Program-made: the position numbers and the translations under genes
Source of the DNA: Sedimentitalea arenosa
Lineage (GTDB): Bacteria; Pseudomonadota; Alphaproteobacteria; Rhodobacterales; Rhodobacteraceae
Assembly (NCBI RefSeq): GCF_016428585.1
Contig: NZ_JAELVR010000001.1
Span: 496,001 to 560,000 of the forward strand
Direction of reading: 5' to 3'
Length of the DNA: 64,000 nucleotides
The notes under the pieces: generated by a model
What the model saw: the letters and a program-made list of their open reading frames with translations, nothing else
The model's database searches: none
What the model was told of the DNA's origin: nothing
Shown: one piece after another, positions 7,811 to 16,480 of the stretch
Layout: the number at the start of each line of letters is the position of its first letter
Position numbering within the stretch: position 1 is the stretch's first letter

Positions 7811-8755
7811 ATGAAGATGAGACACCTGACAGCGGCCACGTTGGCCTTTACACTTGGCGCGTCGGCGGTGGCGGCGGAACTGGCCGCACTGGGCTCGACC
7901 GCACGCGGTGGCACCAGCCAGGTCGGCCGCACGCTGGCGGCTGCGATTTCCGAAGTGGGCGAGCTGCAGATGCGCCCGCAGGAGCTGGCCAATACCGCCG
8001 ATTACATTCCGCTGGTGAATGCGGGCGAGATCGAGTTCGGCATCGCCAACGTGGTGCAACTGACCTACGCGGTGACCGGCACCGGCATGTCCGAGGGCCG
8101 CCCGAACGAGAACCTGCAGATGGTCGCGACTCTCATGCCCTTCCGCAACGCCTATATCGTGCGCAAGGACAGCGACATCCGGTCGATCGCCGATCTGGCG
8201 GGCAAGCGTGTCCCGGTCTTTGCGGACAAGGCACTGGGCGATTACGTGACGCGCGGATATTTCGCCAATGCGGATGTCGGTCTTGACCAGGTCGACGGCG
8301 TCGCGGTGCCGAATTTCCCGCGCATGTGGTCGAGCTTCGCCGAAGGGTCCGCTGACGTGGCGATCGTGGTCGTCGGCGCGGGCAACAGCCGCGAATACGA
8401 TGCGTCGTTCGGAATTCGCTACCTGTCGTTCGACGACAGCCCCGAGGCGCTGGAGCGGATGCGGGAATACCTGCCGCAGACCTACCTGCAGCAGATGCCC
8501 GCCGGCAGCGTACCGGGAATCGAGGAGCCGACCTTCGTCAACGTCTTCGACTATACCCTGTTCGCGGGCAAGGAAGTGTCCGAGGACATGGTCTACAAGG
8601 CGGTCAAGGCACTTTGGGACAAAGAAGCCGACCTGCTGGCCGGGGGACCGTTCTGGAACGGGTTCACCAAGGAAATCATGGCCAAGGAAGTCGGGCTGAC
8701 CTATCACCCGGGCGCGATCCGGTTCTACAAGGAAATGGGTATCTGGCCTGAGTAA
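7811..8755 (+). CDS. TAXI-family TRAP transporter solute receptor
   Basis: 314 residues, with a Sec signal peptide in the first 23 residues (MKMRHLTAATLAFTLG..VAA). The mature part begins with the substrate-binding fold of TAXI receptors (GSTARGGTSQVGRTLAAAIS, then LVNAGEIEFGIANVVQ) and ends KEMGIWPE as usual for the family. It would capture a carboxylate in the periplasm and pass it to the fused permease next door. I prefer the ATG at 7811, since an in-frame ATG at 7802 abuts the GGGGAG site. The 14-base gap to the permease gene indicates co-transcription. Ligand is unknown but should be the inducer or substrate of the island. Confidence 0.85.
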   Translation: MKMRHLTAATLAFTLGASAVAAELAALGSTARGGTSQVGRTLAAAISEVGELQMRPQELANTADYIPLVNAGEIEFGIANVVQLTYAVTGTGMSEGRPNENLQMVATLMPFRNAYIVRKDSDIRSIADLAGKRVPVFADKALGDYVTRGYFANADVGLDQVDGVAVPNFPRMWSSFAEGSADVAIVVVGAGNSREYDASFGIRYLSFDDSPEALERMREYLPQTYLQQMPAGSVPGIEEPTFVNVFDYTLFAGKEVSEDMVYKAVKALWDKEADLLAGGPFWNGFTKEIMAKEVGLTYHPGAIRFYKEMGIWPE

Positions 8756-8769
8756 ACAGGGCAGAATCC

Positions 8770-10647
8770 TTGGCTGATCGAGTGATGCGTAACGTCACGC
8801 GCGGCGAACTGCGCGTGACCGCCGTGCTGGCCGCGCTGATCACCCTGACGGCGGTGATGTGGTCGTCTGGCGCGCCGCTGTGGATCGGGTGGCGGGTCTA
8901 TTCCGAACAGGTGCTGATCGCCGCGCTGGCCTTCGCCATGGCCGTGGCCTTCATCACCAGTCCGACCGGTCCGCGCTGGGGGACGCGGTTCGCGGCGGTG
9001 GCGTCGCTCGGGTTCGGCGCGTGGCTGGCGGTGCGCTTCCCGACCCTGTCGGAAAACGTCTTCTACCACCCGACCGAGGCACTGATCGTCTCGGTCATCG
9101 GCTTCGTGCTGCTTCTGGATGCGGTGCGGCGCACCATGGGATGGAGTCTGATCGTCATTCTCGGCTGCGTCTGCCTCTACGCGCTGTTCTCAGGCAGTTT
9201 CTCGGGTCCGCTGCAGAGCCGCTCGATCCCGCCTGACCGGCTGCTGACCTTCCTGATGCTGGACAGCGCGTCGTTGGCCGGAGCGGCGCTGTCGATCGCC
9301 GTGGCGGTGGTCGTGCCGTTCCTGATCCTGTCGCAACTGCTGCTCGCGACCGGCGGGTCGGCCTTTTTCTCGGACCTGTCTTTGGCGCTGGCAGGGCGGA
9401 AACGGGGCGGCGCGGGCAAGATCGCGATCCTGGGATCGGCCTTCTTCGGCTCGGTCTCGGGCAGTGCGGTGTCCAACGTCGCCTCGACCGGAGCGATCAC
9501 CATCCCGATGATGAAGGATGGCGGTTATCGCGCGCGGACCGCCGGTGCCATCGAGGCGGCGGCGTCGACCGGCGGGCAGCTCATGCCGCCGATCATGGGA
9601 GCCGCGGCCTTCCTGCTGGCCGAAAACCTGCAGGCCAGCTATGTCGACGTGATGCTGGCGGCTCTGATCCCGTCGCTGCTTTACTACTTCAGCCTGTTCG
9701 TGTTCGCCGATCTCGAAGCCGGGCGCCTGAACATCGCGCGCGTGTCCGAAGATCGCATTCCGCCGCTTGGCCGGGTGGTGCGGCAGGGCTGGTTCGTCTT
9801 CATGCCTTTCGCGGTGCTGCTGGTCGGGTTGTTCAGCTTCAACCTGCGGCCCGAGACCGCCGCACTGGCGGCTGTATTGGTGCTGCTCGGATTGTCTTTG
9901 GTGCAGACCTACGATCGCAGCCGTGTCAGCGCCAAGGTGCTGATTGGTGTTCTGGTCTCGGCCGGGCGGGCGGCGGTAGAGATCATCCTGATCTGCGCCA
10001 TCGCGGGCATGATCATCGGTCTGGTGGCGCGATCGGGCCTGTCCTTCGGTCTCGGCTTCTTCCTTGTGCAACTGGGCCAGTCGAGCCTTGTCCTGCTGCT
10101 GATCATCACGGCTTTTGTGTGCATCGTCATGGGCATGGGACTGCCGACGGTCGGCGTCTACCTGTTGCTGGCCTCACTGGCCGCGCCGCCGCTGGTCGAG
10201 CTGGGTCTGCAGCCGATGGCGGCGCATCTCTTCGTTCTCTATTTCGGGATGCTGTCGATGTTGACGCCACCGGTGGCGATCGCGGCCTTCGTCGCGGCCA
10301 ACATGGCCAAGGCGCAACCGATGGCCACCGCGGTCGAAGCGGTGCGGATCGGCTGGCCGGCCTACCTGATCCCGTTCTTTTTTGCCGCCTCGCCGGCGCT
10401 GCTGTTCGATGGCCCCGCCTGGATGATCGCGGTGACCGCGACCAAGGCGATGTTCGGAGTCTATGCCGTGACCGGTGCGATTGTCGGATACCTGGGACGC
10501 GACCTGACGGGGGGAGAGCGTCTTGTGATTGCGGGTGTCGGTCTTGCCATCCTCTGCCCGTGGGAGGCCTTTGCCGGGGCGGGTTGGCTTAATGCCGCCG
10601 GCTTGGCGCTTGGGGCAGGGGCCCTTGCGCTGCGCCGAATCGCCTGA
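8770..10647 (+). CDS. TRAP transporter 4TM/12TM fusion permease
   Basis: 625 residues of almost continuous hydrophobic helices. The first ~150 residues correspond to the DctQ-like small subunit and the rest to the DctM-like large subunit. The fused form is the usual partner of TAXI receptors. GSAFFGSVSGSAVSNVASTG, split by a second TGGQLMPPIMGAAAF motif, is the conserved DctM ion/substrate loop. A TTG at 8770 is given as start; an ATG at 8785 in the same frame is an alternative and would remove only five residues. Na+-coupled uptake of a carboxylate in the inner membrane is the family role. It is the last gene of the island before a 289-base gap. Confidence 0.85.
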   Translation: MADRVMRNVTRGELRVTAVLAALITLTAVMWSSGAPLWIGWRVYSEQVLIAALAFAMAVAFITSPTGPRWGTRFAAVASLGFGAWLAVRFPTLSENVFYHPTEALIVSVIGFVLLLDAVRRTMGWSLIVILGCVCLYALFSGSFSGPLQSRSIPPDRLLTFLMLDSASLAGAALSIAVAVVVPFLILSQLLLATGGSAFFSDLSLALAGRKRGGAGKIAILGSAFFGSVSGSAVSNVASTGAITIPMMKDGGYRARTAGAIEAAASTGGQLMPPIMGAAAFLLAENLQASYVDVMLAALIPSLLYYFSLFVFADLEAGRLNIARVSEDRIPPLGRVVRQGWFVFMPFAVLLVGLFSFNLRPETAALAAVLVLLGLSLVQTYDRSRVSAKVLIGVLVSAGRAAVEIILICAIAGMIIGLVARSGLSFGLGFFLVQLGQSSLVLLLIITAFVCIVMGMGLPTVGVYLLLASLAAPPLVELGLQPMAAHLFVLYFGMLSMLTPPVAIAAFVAANMAKAQPMATAVEAVRIGWPAYLIPFFFAASPALLFDGPAWMIAVTATKAMFGVYAVTGAIVGYLGRDLTGGERLVIAGVGLAILCPWEAFAGAGWLNAAGLALGAGALALRRIA

Positions 10648-10936
10648 GGCGGACGGCCCCTTCTCAGGCATCAGCCAGGTGAGGGCGCGCCACGACAGGC
10701 AGTTGCCGGAGCCGATCGTGCATGACCACACGCATTTCGGCAGTTGGAGCCAGCGTGACGCGCCTCCGGGCAATTAGGACCGACGCGATAGATCGCGCAA
10801 AACCCTTAGTGAAGCGCAGCGTCCGGCACACCGGTCCTTCGGCCGCAGCCCCCTTGCCTTCGTCCCGCAGTTTCGTTTTTGCGCCACAGACCCAAACGGG
10901 TTACCCTGAAGTCCGTAACCGAAGGGAGAGGGAGAT
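10648..10936. other. 289-base gap between TRAP permease and DksA-like gene
   Basis: No gene seen. It contains a perfect inverted repeat CGCGAT-AG-ATCGCG at 10784-10797 and a second one, GGTTAC at 10899-10904 with GTAACC at 10915-10920, just before the ribosome site of the next gene. Neither is followed by a T tract. Either could be an operator or an mRNA stem. Confidence 0.4.
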
Positions 10937-11206
10937 ATGGCCGGCGGATGGACGCGCGATGGAGCGGTGAGCGAACAGATCGAAGTCTCGATCGCAGATG
11001 AACTGGCTCGGTTGAAGGCGCGCAAGTCGCAGGTCGGCGAAAGCCTTACCCATTGCGCCGAATGCGACGAGCCGATCCCCGAAGCGCGTCGCACCGCGAT
11101 TCCGGGCGTTAAACTGTGCATCGAGTGTCAGTCCGAACGCGACGGCCGCACAACGCCGCGCGGCGGGATCAACCGGCGCGGCAGCAAGGACAGCCAGTTG
11201 CGCTGA
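10937..11206 (+). CDS. DksA/TraR-type C4 zinc-finger protein
   Basis: 89 residues. The C-terminal half holds a CxxC-x17-CxxC zinc finger (HCAECDEPIP ... KLCIECQSE), the signature of the small DksA/TraR relatives such as E. coli YbiI. The long coiled-coil that carries the acidic tip in true DksA is absent, so direct ppGpp-dependent control of RNA polymerase is doubtful. GGGAGAGGGAG precedes the ATG. Cytoplasmic. It stands alone, convergent with a small membrane-protein gene. Confidence 0.85.
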   Translation: MAGGWTRDGAVSEQIEVSIADELARLKARKSQVGESLTHCAECDEPIPEARRTAIPGVKLCIECQSERDGRTTPRGGINRRGSKDSQLR

Positions 11207-11231
11207 GAGGCCGAAACGCCGATATCGCGGA

Positions 11232-11486
11232 TCAGCCCTCCGAAGAGCCGTTTCCTGTGAGGCGGGACCAGAAGTCCTTCAAATCCTCCCAGATGATCAC
11301 CACGCCAAGCGGCAACATCCAGAAGCCGAGCACAGGGAGGAAACCGAACACACCACCGGCAATCAGCAGGATGCCGAGCAGCAGACGCAAGCTCTTGGGC
11401 ACGTTCTTGTTGGTCCACGCCAAACCCCACTGGATCTGGCGTTTGAGTTTGTGCAGCGCCCTGTGCAACCAACCGCGCTCCTCCAT
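11232..11486 (-). CDS. small conserved membrane protein
   Basis: 84 residues with an amphipathic basic N-terminus, one long or two short hydrophobic segments (about residues 33-65, LLLGILLIAGGVFGFLPVLGF and following) and an acidic tail. The arrangement resembles small PGPGW-like or YbaN-like inner membrane proteins, but I do not recognise a defined family. It lies 14 bases after pepF on the same strand and may be co-transcribed with it. Function unknown. Confidence 0.65.
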   Translation of the reverse strand: MEERGWLHRALHKLKRQIQWGLAWTNKNVPKSLRLLLGILLIAGGVFGFLPVLGFWMLPLGVVIIWEDLKDFWSRLTGNGSSEG

Positions 11487-11500
11487 CGGGATCCCTTTCC

Positions 11501-13312
11501 TCAGTCCTGCATCGCCTCGAGTTCATCGATCAGGGAAGCGATCAGTTCGAGGCCCTTGTTCCAGAACGCCGGATCCGATGCGTCGAGTCCGAACGGTGCC
11601 AGCAGATCCTTGTGGTGCTTGGAGCCGCCGGCTTTGAGCATCTCGAAATACTTGTCCTCGAACCCCTCGGGTTGATCGCGATAGACCGAGTAAAGCGCGT
11701 TCACCAACCCGTCGCCAAAGGCATAGGCATAGACGTAGAAGGGCGAATGGACGAAATGCGGGATGTAGGCCCAAAAGGTCTCGTAGCCGTCCATGAAATC
11801 GAACGCCGGCCCAAGGCTGTCTGCCTGCACCGACATCCAGAGCGCGTTGATGTCGTCGGGCGTCAGTTCGCCGCCACGGCGGGCCTCGTGCAGCTTGCAT
11901 TCGAAATCGTAGAAAGCGATCTGACGCACCACGGTGTTGATCATGTCCTCGACCTTGCCGGCCATCAGCACCTTGCGCTGTTCCTTGGTCTCGGCAGCGT
12001 CCAGCATCTTGCGGAAGGTCAGCATCTCGCCGAAGACGCTGGCGGTTTCGGCCAGGGTCAGAGGGGTGGAAGAGAGCATTTCGCCTTGGCCGGCAGCGAG
12101 AACCTGGTGGACGCCATGGCCGAGCTCATGTGCGAGTGTCATCACGTCGCGTGGTTTGCCGAGGTAGTTCAGCATCACGTAAGGATGCACGTCGGTCACC
12201 GTCGGGTGGGCGAAGGCACCGGGCGCCTTGCCGGGTTTCACGCCGGCGTCGATCCAGCCCTTGTTGAAAAACGGCGCGGCAGTCTCGCCCATGCGCGGAT
12301 CGAACGCGTTGTAGGCGTCCATCACCGTCTTCTGTGCCTGGTCCCATGAGATCACCCGCGGATCCTGCATCGGAAGCGGGGCGTTACGATCCCAGATTTG
12401 CATCCGGTCCAGTCCGAGCCACTTGCGCTTGAGCTCATAGTACCGGTGGCTGAGCTTGGGATAGGCCGCTACGACCGCGCTGCGCAGCGCCTCGACGACC
12501 TCGGGTTCGACATCATTGGAAAGGTGGCGCCCCGTCTGCGGCGTCGGCATCCCGCGCCAGCGGTCGACGATCTCCTTCTCCTTGGTCTGTGTATTATGCA
12601 CACGCGCGAAGATCTTGATGTTCTCGGAAAAGACATCCGCCAGTTCGCGTGCCGCCATCTCGCGCCGGTCGCGATCCTGCTCGGTCAAGAGATTCAGCGT
12701 CGCTTCGATGTTGAGCGGTTCGCCGTCGATCTCGAATGTCAGGCCGGCGATGGTTTCGTCGAAAAGCCGCTCCCACGCGTCACCGACAACTCCGAGATCG
12801 TGCAGGAACTTCTCCAGCTCGTCGCTGAGCTGATAGGGCTTCATGGCGCGGATGCGGTCGAAGACGGGCTTGTAACGGGCAAGCTCGGCATTGGCGGCGA
12901 AATGCGCGTCCAGCGCGCCGTCATCGAGGCGGTTGAGCTCGAGCGTGAAGAAGACGAGCGGCGTGGTGAAATTGGTGATCTTTTCCTGCATGTCGGACAT
13001 GAACTTGGCCCGACCCGCATCGGTGGTCTTTTGGTAGTAGCGCAGGCCGGCGAAGGACATGATGCGTCCTGCTACCGCGCTGATGCGTTCGTTGCGAAGC
13101 ACGCAGTCCAGCAGGCCCTTGGCATCAAGCTGTGCCAGCTTGCCCTCGTAGTCAGCGGCGAACCCGGCGCAGGCGCTTTCGAGCCAATCCAGGTCACGCT
13201 TCAGTTCGGCCGCGTCTTCGCCGCTGTAGAGATCGCTCAGGTCCCACTCCGGAAGGTCGCCCAGACCGTCGTTTCCTGAGGTGGAATTGGCGTCAAAACA
13301 TGGCGTCGTCAT
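11501..13312 (-). CDS. pepF: M3-family oligoendopeptidase F
   Basis: 603 residues. The zinc-binding motif of thimet-type peptidases, LAHELGHGVHQ, is visible in the C-terminal third with the usual following Glu helix (TLAETASVFGEML). The family cuts oligopeptides of about 5-20 residues in the cytoplasm and helps recycle peptides. I set the start at the ATG at 13312 (MTTPCFDANS), with AAGGAA upstream; a longer frame to 13408 lacks family-like sequence. Length fits the oligoendopeptidase F group. Stands alone apart from the small membrane gene downstream. Confidence 0.9.
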   Translation of the reverse strand: MTTPCFDANSTSGNDGLGDLPEWDLSDLYSGEDAAELKRDLDWLESACAGFAADYEGKLAQLDAKGLLDCVLRNERISAVAGRIMSFAGLRYYQKTTDAGRAKFMSDMQEKITNFTTPLVFFTLELNRLDDGALDAHFAANAELARYKPVFDRIRAMKPYQLSDELEKFLHDLGVVGDAWERLFDETIAGLTFEIDGEPLNIEATLNLLTEQDRDRREMAARELADVFSENIKIFARVHNTQTKEKEIVDRWRGMPTPQTGRHLSNDVEPEVVEALRSAVVAAYPKLSHRYYELKRKWLGLDRMQIWDRNAPLPMQDPRVISWDQAQKTVMDAYNAFDPRMGETAAPFFNKGWIDAGVKPGKAPGAFAHPTVTDVHPYVMLNYLGKPRDVMTLAHELGHGVHQVLAAGQGEMLSSTPLTLAETASVFGEMLTFRKMLDAAETKEQRKVLMAGKVEDMINTVVRQIAFYDFECKLHEARRGGELTPDDINALWMSVQADSLGPAFDFMDGYETFWAYIPHFVHSPFYVYAYAFGDGLVNALYSVYRDQPEGFEDKYFEMLKAGGSKHHKDLLAPFGLDASDPAFWNKGLELIASLIDELEAMQD

Positions 13313-13438
13313 GGTGTCGTTCCTTTTTTGGCTTGCTTGCGCAGATAACAACTGGGCGCGCAAATTCAAATTTTTCGCACAAATGACGCGTTTTCTGCCC
13401 TTCCACAAGCGAATCCCCTATCACGCGAATGCGTCTCG

Positions 13439-13822
13439 ATGGGTCAGGTCACGGGAATGGGAGCCAGACCGGTCATGTTGCAAACGGGAGGAGCGCGGAT
13501 CGTGCGCCATGCCAGCGGTACCTGCCTCGTCGGCCTGTCCGGTGTCAGCCGGAGCCGCGCCGAGATCACCTCGGATTGCGATGCGCCGCTGTCGGGGCCG
13601 ACTGTGTCGGTCGGCGAGACCGTGACGTTGACGGATCGTGCCCTGCGGGTGTTCCTCTCGGGGGCTATCGACGGCGATGCGCGGCTGGCGATCAACGGGT
13701 TGCAGACGCGGATGGTCAGCGTCGGCGAGGCGTTTTCCGTCGAGGCGGGTGATCGGACCTGCACCGTCAGGGCGCGGGGGATCCGCGGCAAAGCCCTCGG
13801 CCTGACCGCCAGCTGCGGCTGA
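13439..13822 (+). CDS. hypothetical Cys-containing protein
   Basis: 127 residues, not recognised. It has four cysteines (GTCLVG, SDCDAP, RTCTV, ASCG) spaced through a beta-rich sequence with many Val/Thr/Gly, which suggests a small beta-sandwich. No signal peptide is evident, although the first ~20 residues could be start misplacement; an ATG at 13457 is also possible. Codon use matches the neighbours. It lies between divergent pepF and the convergent ligase gene, ending six bases from the ligase stop. Confidence 0.55.
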   Translation: MGQVTGMGARPVMLQTGGARIVRHASGTCLVGLSGVSRSRAEITSDCDAPLSGPTVSVGETVTLTDRALRVFLSGAIDGDARLAINGLQTRMVSVGEAFSVEAGDRTCTVRARGIRGKALGLTASCG

Positions 13823-13828
13823 CCGCTC

Positions 13829-15421
13829 TCAGCCGTAGAGGGCGAGCAGCGCTTTCAGGTCGTCCAGCGTGTTGGCCTCGCTCACCGGCTTGTCGCGCCG
13901 CCAGCGCGACATGCGTGGAAAACGCAGCGCGATGCCCGACTTGTGGCGCGGGCTGGCGTGGATGCCCTCGAAGGCGATCTCGAACACGTGCTCCGGCGTC
14001 ACCTGCCGCACCGGTCCGAAGCGTTGCAACGTGTTGCGGCGCACCCAGGCCGTGATCTCGCGGAACTCGACGTCGGTCAGACCCGAATAGGCTTTGGTGA
14101 AGGGCACCAAGTCGTCGCCGTCACGCACAGCGAAGGTGAAATCGGTGAACAGGTTCGCCCGGCGGCCATGGCCGGATTGCGCATAGATCATCACCGCGTC
14201 CACCGTAAGCGGGTCAAGCTTCCACTTCCACCAATCGCCTTTCCGGCGGCCGGCAAGATAGGGGCTGTCCAAGCGCTTCAGCATCAATCCCTCGGCGCGG
14301 TTGTCCCGCGCCGTAGTGCGAATGCGGGCCAAGTCGGGCCAATCGTCGAACGCGATCAGGGGTGGCAGCCGCAGCGCGTGCTGCGTGGTCGCGGCGGCCA
14401 GCAACCGTTCGAGCTGCGCGCGTCGTGTGCTGTAGGGCTGGTCGCGCCGGTCGACCCCGTCCCATTCCAACGCGTCATAGGCCGCGAAGACGACCGGAGC
14501 CTGCCGCAACAGCGATTTCGGCAGGTTCTTGCGTCCGATGCGTTTCTGCAGGGCGTTGAAGGGCATCGGGCCATCTTCGTCCCAGGCCATGATCTCGCCG
14601 TCCAGAACCGTGCCGTCGGGCAACAGGTCGACCGCCCGTGCCAGTTCCGGGAACCGGTCGGTCATCAGTTCTTCGCCGCGCGACCATACGAAATGCTGCC
14701 GGTTGCGCACGATCAGCTGGCCGCGGATGCCGTCCCATTTCCACTCCGCGGACCACTCCTGCGGCGATCCGAGCGCATCCGGCGCACCCTCGATCGCATG
14801 GGCGAGGTAGAACGGGTAGGGGCGCGACAGGTCCCCGCCCAGGTCATCGCCCAGGATCAGGTCGTGAAAGCTGACCGTATCGGGTGTCCAGTTGCCCATC
14901 AGTCGGTGTGCCAGTTCCGAGGCTTCCTTGCCGGTCGCCTCGGCCAGCGCGCGGGTCATCAGTTTCTGGCTGACACCAATCCGGAACCCGCCTGTCATCA
15001 GCTTGTTGAACAGAAACCGTTCGGTCGGTGTCAGCTGCTCCCAGGCGGCGAGAACCAGCGGCTTGCGCTCGGGCTCCGGCCGGGCGGCGATCTCCTTTAG
15101 CACCGTGATCCAGTGGGTCAGGGGATGGTCGCTGGTGCGGGTCGGCGGGGGCAGGATCAGTGCGATGGTTTCGGCCAGATCCCCGACCACCGGATAGGCC
15201 TCCTCGACCAGCCAGAGTGGCAGCCCGGCTCGCTCGGCGGCCCATTCGCGCAGCCGGGTCGTGGTCACTGCACGTTTCGGCCGCCGACCCGAGAACAGCG
15301 CGATCGTCCAGAGCCTGTCCTGCTCGGGCGCGGTGGCGAAGTACTCCGCCAGTGCTGCGACCTTGACGGTGGTTCGCGTGGTCTGGTCGATGCGGTTGAA
15401 GAGGGTGGCGAAGGCCTTCAT
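13829..15421 (-). CDS. ATP-dependent DNA ligase (ligase-associated repair type)
   Basis: 530 residues. Nucleotidyltransferase motif I is EWKWDGIRGQ with the Lys that becomes adenylated; LDGEIMAW, GLMLKR and WWKWKLDP give motifs III/IV/V. A ~200-residue N-terminal helical domain and a C-terminal OB fold complete it, as in LigB/LigC-like bacterial ATP ligases. Its ATG overlaps the stop of the upstream exonuclease gene (ATGA at 15418-15421), so the pair is coupled. Such pairs are thought to act in DNA end repair, separate from the NAD-dependent replicative ligase. The Lhr-type helicase and phosphoesterase often found beside this pair are not here. Confidence 0.9.
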   Translation of the reverse strand: MKAFATLFNRIDQTTRTTVKVAALAEYFATAPEQDRLWTIALFSGRRPKRAVTTTRLREWAAERAGLPLWLVEEAYPVVGDLAETIALILPPPTRTSDHPLTHWITVLKEIAARPEPERKPLVLAAWEQLTPTERFLFNKLMTGGFRIGVSQKLMTRALAEATGKEASELAHRLMGNWTPDTVSFHDLILGDDLGGDLSRPYPFYLAHAIEGAPDALGSPQEWSAEWKWDGIRGQLIVRNRQHFVWSRGEELMTDRFPELARAVDLLPDGTVLDGEIMAWDEDGPMPFNALQKRIGRKNLPKSLLRQAPVVFAAYDALEWDGVDRRDQPYSTRRAQLERLLAAATTQHALRLPPLIAFDDWPDLARIRTTARDNRAEGLMLKRLDSPYLAGRRKGDWWKWKLDPLTVDAVMIYAQSGHGRRANLFTDFTFAVRDGDDLVPFTKAYSGLTDVEFREITAWVRRNTLQRFGPVRQVTPEHVFEIAFEGIHASPRHKSGIALRFPRMSRWRRDKPVSEANTLDDLKALLALYG

Positions 15422-16431
15422 GACTCCTCGCTATCCTGCAGCGTTTCGCCTTCGTATTCCGTGGGAACCACGTCTGCATCCAGGCCGCCCTCGCGCAGCC
15501 ATCGCGCGAAGATATCCGTGTAACCATGTGTCACGTATATTTTTTCCGCACCTGTCGCGGCGATGGCCTGGTTCAACCCGTCCCAATCCGCGTGATCCGA
15601 GATGACAAAGCCCCGGTCGGCGGCGCGCCGCCTGCGGACACCGCGCATCTGCATCCAGCCGCTTGCGAACCCGGTCGATACTGGGCCGAAGCGACGCATC
15701 CAGGCTCCTCCCAGGGCGCCCGGCGGAGCCAGCACAATGGCGCCCAGGTGATCCTTGGTTTTCGTGTCGGGCGTTACCTGCGCCGTCGGCGGCAGCCGCA
15801 AGCCCTGGTCGCGCAGGACCTGCGTCGTCGCTTCGATCGCACCGTGGGTCAGGATCGGTCCGATGTCCTCGGTCAGGAGCGACAGCACCCGTTGCGCCTT
15901 GCCCAGGGAGTAGGCCCCGAGCACTGGCGTCACGCCTCGATCGACCGAATTGCGCCACCAGTCCAGCAACTCGCGCGCCACAGCGTCCTGCGCAGGCCAG
16001 CGGAAGACCGGCAGACCGAAGGTGCTTTCGGTTATGAAAACATGGCAGGGCACCGGGCTGAACGGTTCCGACAGGCCATCTTCGATCGTCTTGTAGTCGC
16101 CCGATGCAACCCAGCATTCGCCGTCAACCTCGACCCTGATCTGGGCCGATCCGGGCACATGGCCCGCTGGGTGAAACGAAACCGTCGCATCGCCGATCCG
16201 CTGCGTCTGCTCATACGCCACGGTTTGGAGCCGGATCTTGCCCAGCCGGTGCCGGAGCACCGGTGCCGCGCTGCGGGTTGCCAGATAGGAGGCGTGCCCC
16301 GGGTGCGCATGATCTGCATGGCCGTGGGTCAGTAGCGCCCGTTTGACCGGACGCCAGGGATCGATGAAGAAATCGCCCGCGGGGCAGTAAATGCCCCTGT
16401 CGGTAAATGTCAGAACCGGATCGCGCGTCAT
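15418..16431 (-). CDS. ligase-associated DNA exonuclease (metallo-beta-lactamase/beta-CASP)
   Basis: 337 residues. Metal-binding THGHADHAHPGH is the HxHxDH motif of the metallo-beta-lactamase fold; HPAGHVPGSAQI, SGDYK and FITESTFGLPVF are later motifs shared with CPSF/Artemis-type nucleases; ISDHADW is near the end. The family is found next to ATP-dependent ligases and is expected to trim DNA ends before sealing. The start is uncertain: the ATG at 16431 gives MTRDPVLTF, matching relatives, but no strong ribosome site is seen. Translationally coupled to the ligase. Confidence 0.85.
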   Translation of the reverse strand: MTRDPVLTFTDRGIYCPAGDFFIDPWRPVKRALLTHGHADHAHPGHASYLATRSAAPVLRHRLGKIRLQTVAYEQTQRIGDATVSFHPAGHVPGSAQIRVEVDGECWVASGDYKTIEDGLSEPFSPVPCHVFITESTFGLPVFRWPAQDAVARELLDWWRNSVDRGVTPVLGAYSLGKAQRVLSLLTEDIGPILTHGAIEATTQVLRDQGLRLPPTAQVTPDTKTKDHLGAIVLAPPGALGGAWMRRFGPVSTGFASGWMQMRGVRRRRAADRGFVISDHADWDGLNQAIAATGAEKIYVTHGYTDIFARWLREGGLDADVVPTEYEGETLQDSEES

Positions 16432-16480
16432 GCCGGTCAGGGTAGCGCGCCGTGCGGCGCTGACCACATGGCGTCGTGGA

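Noticed and set aside
6437-8707. 756-codon open frame on the minus strand across the racemase-like and TAXI receptor genes
   Set aside because: Rich in Arg/His/Gln without domain sequence; the opposite strand encodes well-supported proteins in the same place.
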